Assembly (NCBI GenBank): GCA_964559125.1
Contig: CAZLGW010000039.1
Coordinates: 1 to 55,307 of the forward strand
Direction: 5' to 3'
DNA: 55,307 bases
Source: Ravibacter sp964559125
GTDB taxonomy: Bacteria; Bacteroidota; Bacteroidia; Cytophagales; Spirosomataceae
The notes under the pieces were generated by a model. The model ran no database searches. It was not told the DNA's origin and saw only the letters and a program-made list of their open reading frames with translations. A program made the position numbers and the translations under genes. Positions 52,206 through 55,307 of the stretch are shown here, in pieces. The first letter of the stretch is position 1; each line of letters opens with the position of its first letter.

Positions 52206-55200
52206 ATGTATCACTTCTTCCCTTCAACGGGGAGGCTCTTTCCGAGCCTGCCCGTGTGTCTGTATTCGTTAGGTAAAAACCGTAACACAGTCCACACTTT
52301 CGATTTTTTGCTCTTCCTGGTAGCATTAGTGTTGTTTTCTTCCGGTACGCTTTGGGCGCAGGGCCCCAGTAGTTCGAAAAACAGTAACAGCAATGCTTTT
52401 ACGCTGACCAAATCGGCGAGTGTATCCCCGTTGCCTGTGGGTGGTGGGCAGGTCACTTACACTTATACTGTAAAAAACAACACAAACAACAGGCTTTACT
52501 TCGGTAGCATCAGCGACAACAGGGTGGGTAACCTTGGCACTGCCAGCGGTATGTCGAATAGCTTTTTAACGGGGGCCTATCTGTCTGGAGGGGGAACGGC
52601 TACCTGGCAAGTGACCCAAACCGTAACCCAAACCACTACCAACACCGTTACGGCCAATTTTGGCCGATATCCGTGGTACCGTAACGAGTATAGCGCAAAC
52701 ACTCCGATCACCGTAACGGTACAACAGGGCGCCATTTCGGCCAATACGCTCTGGTACAGCTCCGACGACAGGACTAGCGGTACCTGCTCCGAAGCCGGTC
52801 GCGACAGGGGTTCTGTTGGTACATTGAATCCCTTGACACAAGTAACCGACGAACGTTATGACATACACCACACAGAAGGATCCAACACCCTGACGGGGTC
52901 GGCCGCCATGGCCGTGGATCCTGCCAATCCGCACCTGGTTTACTATATTCCCCGTAATGGAACATCCACTTCGGCTGACTACGGTGGGTTGTACCGCTAC
53001 GACGCAACGACAAATACTTCTGTGATGGTTGCCAACAACACCAACACGCCCAACGTTGTAAGGCTCACGGTGGCGCCCGACGGTAAAATATGGACGATAA
53101 GCAGCGGCGGTAGCGCCTATGCCTTTACCCCCGCCGGGAATGGCGGCAGTTGGTCTGCAGCAAAACCGGTTCAATTGTCCGTGAATTCATGGGGGAACCT
53201 CAGTTCAGGCGACCTTGTTTTTGACGGCACCGGCACCATGTATTTTATAGCCGCGTCGTCAGGCACAGGGCATTTGTACAGTATTTCGCCGGCACAACTG
53301 GCTGCGTCGAGCCCTGCGGCGTCCTATATCGGGCAAATGGGTACTTCCCAGTTTAATGGTATCGCTTTTACGGAAGACGGGAAGCTGTGGGCCACCGCTA
53401 GTAACGGAAACTGTGCCAGCCGGCTTTACCTGGTCAATATACTGACAGGTGTGGCGACACAACAGGGGGGGGACATCAAAAACGAAGGTGGCAAGGGCAT
53501 CTATGTCACCGACCTGGGCAGCGGCGCCCTCCCTATGCCCGAGCTACGGGCAAACAAGTCGGTCAATGTGACAAGCGCCAAAGAAGATGACGAGATTACC
53601 TATACGATCGAGGTATGCAACCTGGGGACGCTGCCTGCCACCGCCGTTACGCTGGAGGATGCAATCCCCACAGGTACATCCTATGTAGCCGGGTCGACCA
53701 CGCTCAATGGCGCCTCTGTTGGCGATACAGGTGGAAATATGCCCTTCGCAGCAGCCAGCCCCATCAACTCCGTGGGCTCGACCTCAGGCATCATTGCCGC
53801 CGATGCCTGCGCCGTTATTACTTTCAGGGTAAAGGTCACGATACCGCTGGGCACCGTTTGTAACCGGGCCACAGTACGGTCGTCTACCGGTACCATTATG
53901 TCGGACAACCCCGATACCCCGAACCCGGATGCTACCTGCATACCCGTCAATACCCTCTACACCATCAGCGGGAATGTGTTCCATGATGTAAATGGCCTGA
54001 CGGACGGCCATGTAAACGGCTCCGGTACCGATGCCGGTGGAACTGTTTTTGCCCTGTTGATAGAAAACGATCTGATCGTGATGACGGTACCTGTGGAAGA
54101 GGATGGTACTTTCAGGTTCATCGATATACCAGCCGGCGACTACCAGGTGCTGATCACCAATACCGATGCAGTGGATGACGGCGATCCCGCTCCTACTCCT
54201 GCTCCACCCGCCGATTGGGTCTTTACCGGTGAGAACTTCGGGGCCGGGGCCGGGCATGATGGGTCGCTGATCCCCGAAAATACAGCAGATGGCTTCCTCG
54301 ATATCGGTACTGTGAACAGCAATGTCGATAATGCCAACTTTGGTATCCAGCAGGCGCCTGATTCTGATGATAAAGCTTATACGCTGCCTTCGCCACTAGC
54401 GTCGGTACTGGATGTCCCGCTAATTGGCGGCCTGGATAACGCTCCGTTAATGAGCGGGACCGACCTGGAAGACGGTGTCTATACAGGGGATGAAGGGACT
54501 ATAACTGATCCGCAAGGTGTGAGGATCACTTCCCTGCCTACCAATGGCGCTGAATTGTATTATGATGACGAACCGGAACCGGTAGACCAGGATGATATCG
54601 ACAATGAGAGGCTGTTTGCGGATCCGTCTAAATTCATGGTCAGGCTTACTCCCGGAGCTGGCATAACAAGCACAGTGTTTAAGTATGCTTATGTAGATGC
54701 TTTAGGAGTGCAGGATCCCACTCCGGCAAATTATGTGATTGACTGGGGAGCGCTTCCTGTCAAATGGGAGCGCGTGAGCGTAGCCGAAGAAGCAGGCGCA
54801 GCGGTGGTATCCTGGAGTACGACCGAAGAGCTCAATGTTGACCGGTTTGAGGTGCTCTACAGCAAAGATGCTTCCAACTGGAGGGCGATAGGTACCGTGG
54901 AAGCCACTAACCGCCTCCGTACTTCGTACAGCTATTCGCACCAGTTCAACGGCAGCGGCGTGCACTACTACCGTGTCCGCAGTGTGGATATCGACGGCAG
55001 CAGCTCGCTGAGCGCCATTGTGAGTCTGAAGACCAGCAAAGCAGGCGGAGTGACGCTATACCCCAACCCGGTTACAGGCGGTGAGCTGACTCTCGATGGC
55101 CTGTCGGCCGGTGCGAGGTCGGTGAAGGTATACAACATCACTGGTATCCAGCAGCTATCGGCTTCGCTGTCGGGCGGCCGTACGGTCGACATCCGCAGCC

Positions 55201-55277
55201 TGGTTTCAGGGCAATACGTCCTGCAGGTTACCTACGACAACGGTGAGACGGTTACCAGGACCTTCATCATTAAGTAA
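52206..55277 (+). CDS. Large type IX-secreted surface protein with DUF11 and SdrD-like domains
   Basis: A 1023-residue protein. The signal peptide is long (hydrophobic core about 33-50, ending LWAQ). Then come a Ser/Asn-rich linker, a DUF11-like domain (about 55-150), a propeller-like region (about 180-430), a second DUF11 domain (NKSVNVTSAKEDDEITYTI..., about 445-555), an SdrD B-like domain (YTISGNVFHDVNG, about 580-700), acidic linkers, a domain VSWSTTEELNVDRFEVLYSKD (about 860-940) and a type IX sorting domain (VTLYPNPV... GQYVLQVTYDNGETVTRTFIIK). It should be exported and anchored on the cell surface. Role is probably adhesive or structural. Confidence 0.88.
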   Translation: MYHFFPSTGRLFPSLPVCLYSLGKNRNTVHTFDFLLFLVALVLFSSGTLWAQGPSSSKNSNSNAFTLTKSASVSPLPVGGGQVTYTYTVKNNTNNRLYFGSISDNRVGNLGTASGMSNSFLTGAYLSGGGTATWQVTQTVTQTTTNTVTANFGRYPWYRNEYSANTPITVTVQQGAISANTLWYSSDDRTSGTCSEAGRDRGSVGTLNPLTQVTDERYDIHHTEGSNTLTGSAAMAVDPANPHLVYYIPRNGTSTSADYGGLYRYDATTNTSVMVANNTNTPNVVRLTVAPDGKIWTISSGGSAYAFTPAGNGGSWSAAKPVQLSVNSWGNLSSGDLVFDGTGTMYFIAASSGTGHLYSISPAQLAASSPAASYIGQMGTSQFNGIAFTEDGKLWATASNGNCASRLYLVNILTGVATQQGGDIKNEGGKGIYVTDLGSGALPMPELRANKSVNVTSAKEDDEITYTIEVCNLGTLPATAVTLEDAIPTGTSYVAGSTTLNGASVGDTGGNMPFAAASPINSVGSTSGIIAADACAVITFRVKVTIPLGTVCNRATVRSSTGTIMSDNPDTPNPDATCIPVNTLYTISGNVFHDVNGLTDGHVNGSGTDAGGTVFALLIENDLIVMTVPVEEDGTFRFIDIPAGDYQVLITNTDAVDDGDPAPTPAPPADWVFTGENFGAGAGHDGSLIPENTADGFLDIGTVNSNVDNANFGIQQAPDSDDKAYTLPSPLASVLDVPLIGGLDNAPLMSGTDLEDGVYTGDEGTITDPQGVRITSLPTNGAELYYDDEPEPVDQDDIDNERLFADPSKFMVRLTPGAGITSTVFKYAYVDALGVQDPTPANYVIDWGALPVKWERVSVAEEAGAAVVSWSTTEELNVDRFEVLYSKDASNWRAIGTVEATNRLRTSYSYSHQFNGSGVHYYRVRSVDIDGSSSLSAIVSLKTSKAGGVTLYPNPVTGGELTLDGLSAGARSVKVYNITGIQQLSASLSGGRTVDIRSLVSGQYVLQVTYDNGETVTRTFIIK

Positions 55278-55307
55278 GAAGCAACAAATCATAAAAAAAG
55301 AGCGGGG

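Noticed and set aside
1..55307. tRNA, rRNA, CRISPR, insertion sequence, prophage or integration site
   Set aside because: No cloverleaf-like gene, repeat-spacer array, transposase, integrase or terminal inverted repeats with target duplication were seen in any gap.

Overview
The window comes from a Bacteroidota chromosome, most likely Cytophagales and perhaps a Spirosomaceae/Dyadobacter-like lineage (inferred from protein style, not from any marker gene). The signs are three SusC/SusD pairs, ECF-sigma/FecR switches feeding SusC receptors that carry an STN domain, a type IX secretion C-terminal signal, menaquinone synthesis (MenA), a lipoprotein-type TamA partner (TamL), and TAnnTTTG -7 promoter boxes instead of TATAAT. 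I see no tRNA, rRNA, CRISPR array, insertion sequence or phage gene.

Left part (1-11.7 kb) is mostly housekeeping: quinolinate synthase (nadA), a Crp/Fnr regulator facing a small membrane protein across an FNR-like palindrome, peptidyl-tRNA hydrolase, pyrR, a DUF2905 protein, arginyl-tRNA synthetase, a glutathione peroxidase homologue, menA and nspC. The 600-base gap at 3391-3992 appears to hold an independent small transcript: -7 box, two tiny ORFs and a terminator hairpin.

11.7-20.5 kb is a catabolic island, mainly on the minus strand: a secreted propeller-plus-helical protein, a secreted BNR/sialidase-fold protein, a Tat-exported Gfo/Idh/MocA oxidoreductase, a LacI-family regulator and a sodium:solute symporter preceded by an overlapping 41-residue membrane protein. 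An ECF sigma factor without FecR sits inside it. Together they look like glycan or glycoside breakdown and sugar uptake; the substrate cannot be read from sequence.

20.6-31.6 kb returns to envelope and core functions: hldD (heptose epimerase), a sufB without sufC/D/S beside it, a LolA-like periplasmic protein, and tamB followed by tamL. Dispersed inverted repeats close the convergent boundary at 31.6-31.85 kb.

31.85-52 kb holds two signal-transduction/uptake loci. Locus 1 (minus strand) runs sigma, FecR, STN-SusC, SusD, all intact, with a VanX-like M15 dipeptidase upstream. Locus 2 (plus strand) runs sigma, FecR, STN-SusC, SusD, second SusC, second SusD. In locus 2 the first susC has an in-frame TAA created by what looks like a 3-base insertion, and the last susD has a one-base frameshift removing its C-terminus. 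Both loci carry a similar 12-bp-stem hairpin with a TTGC loop about 100 bases upstream of the STN-susC start. The window ends with a large secreted DUF11/propeller/SdrD-like protein carrying a type IX sorting domain.
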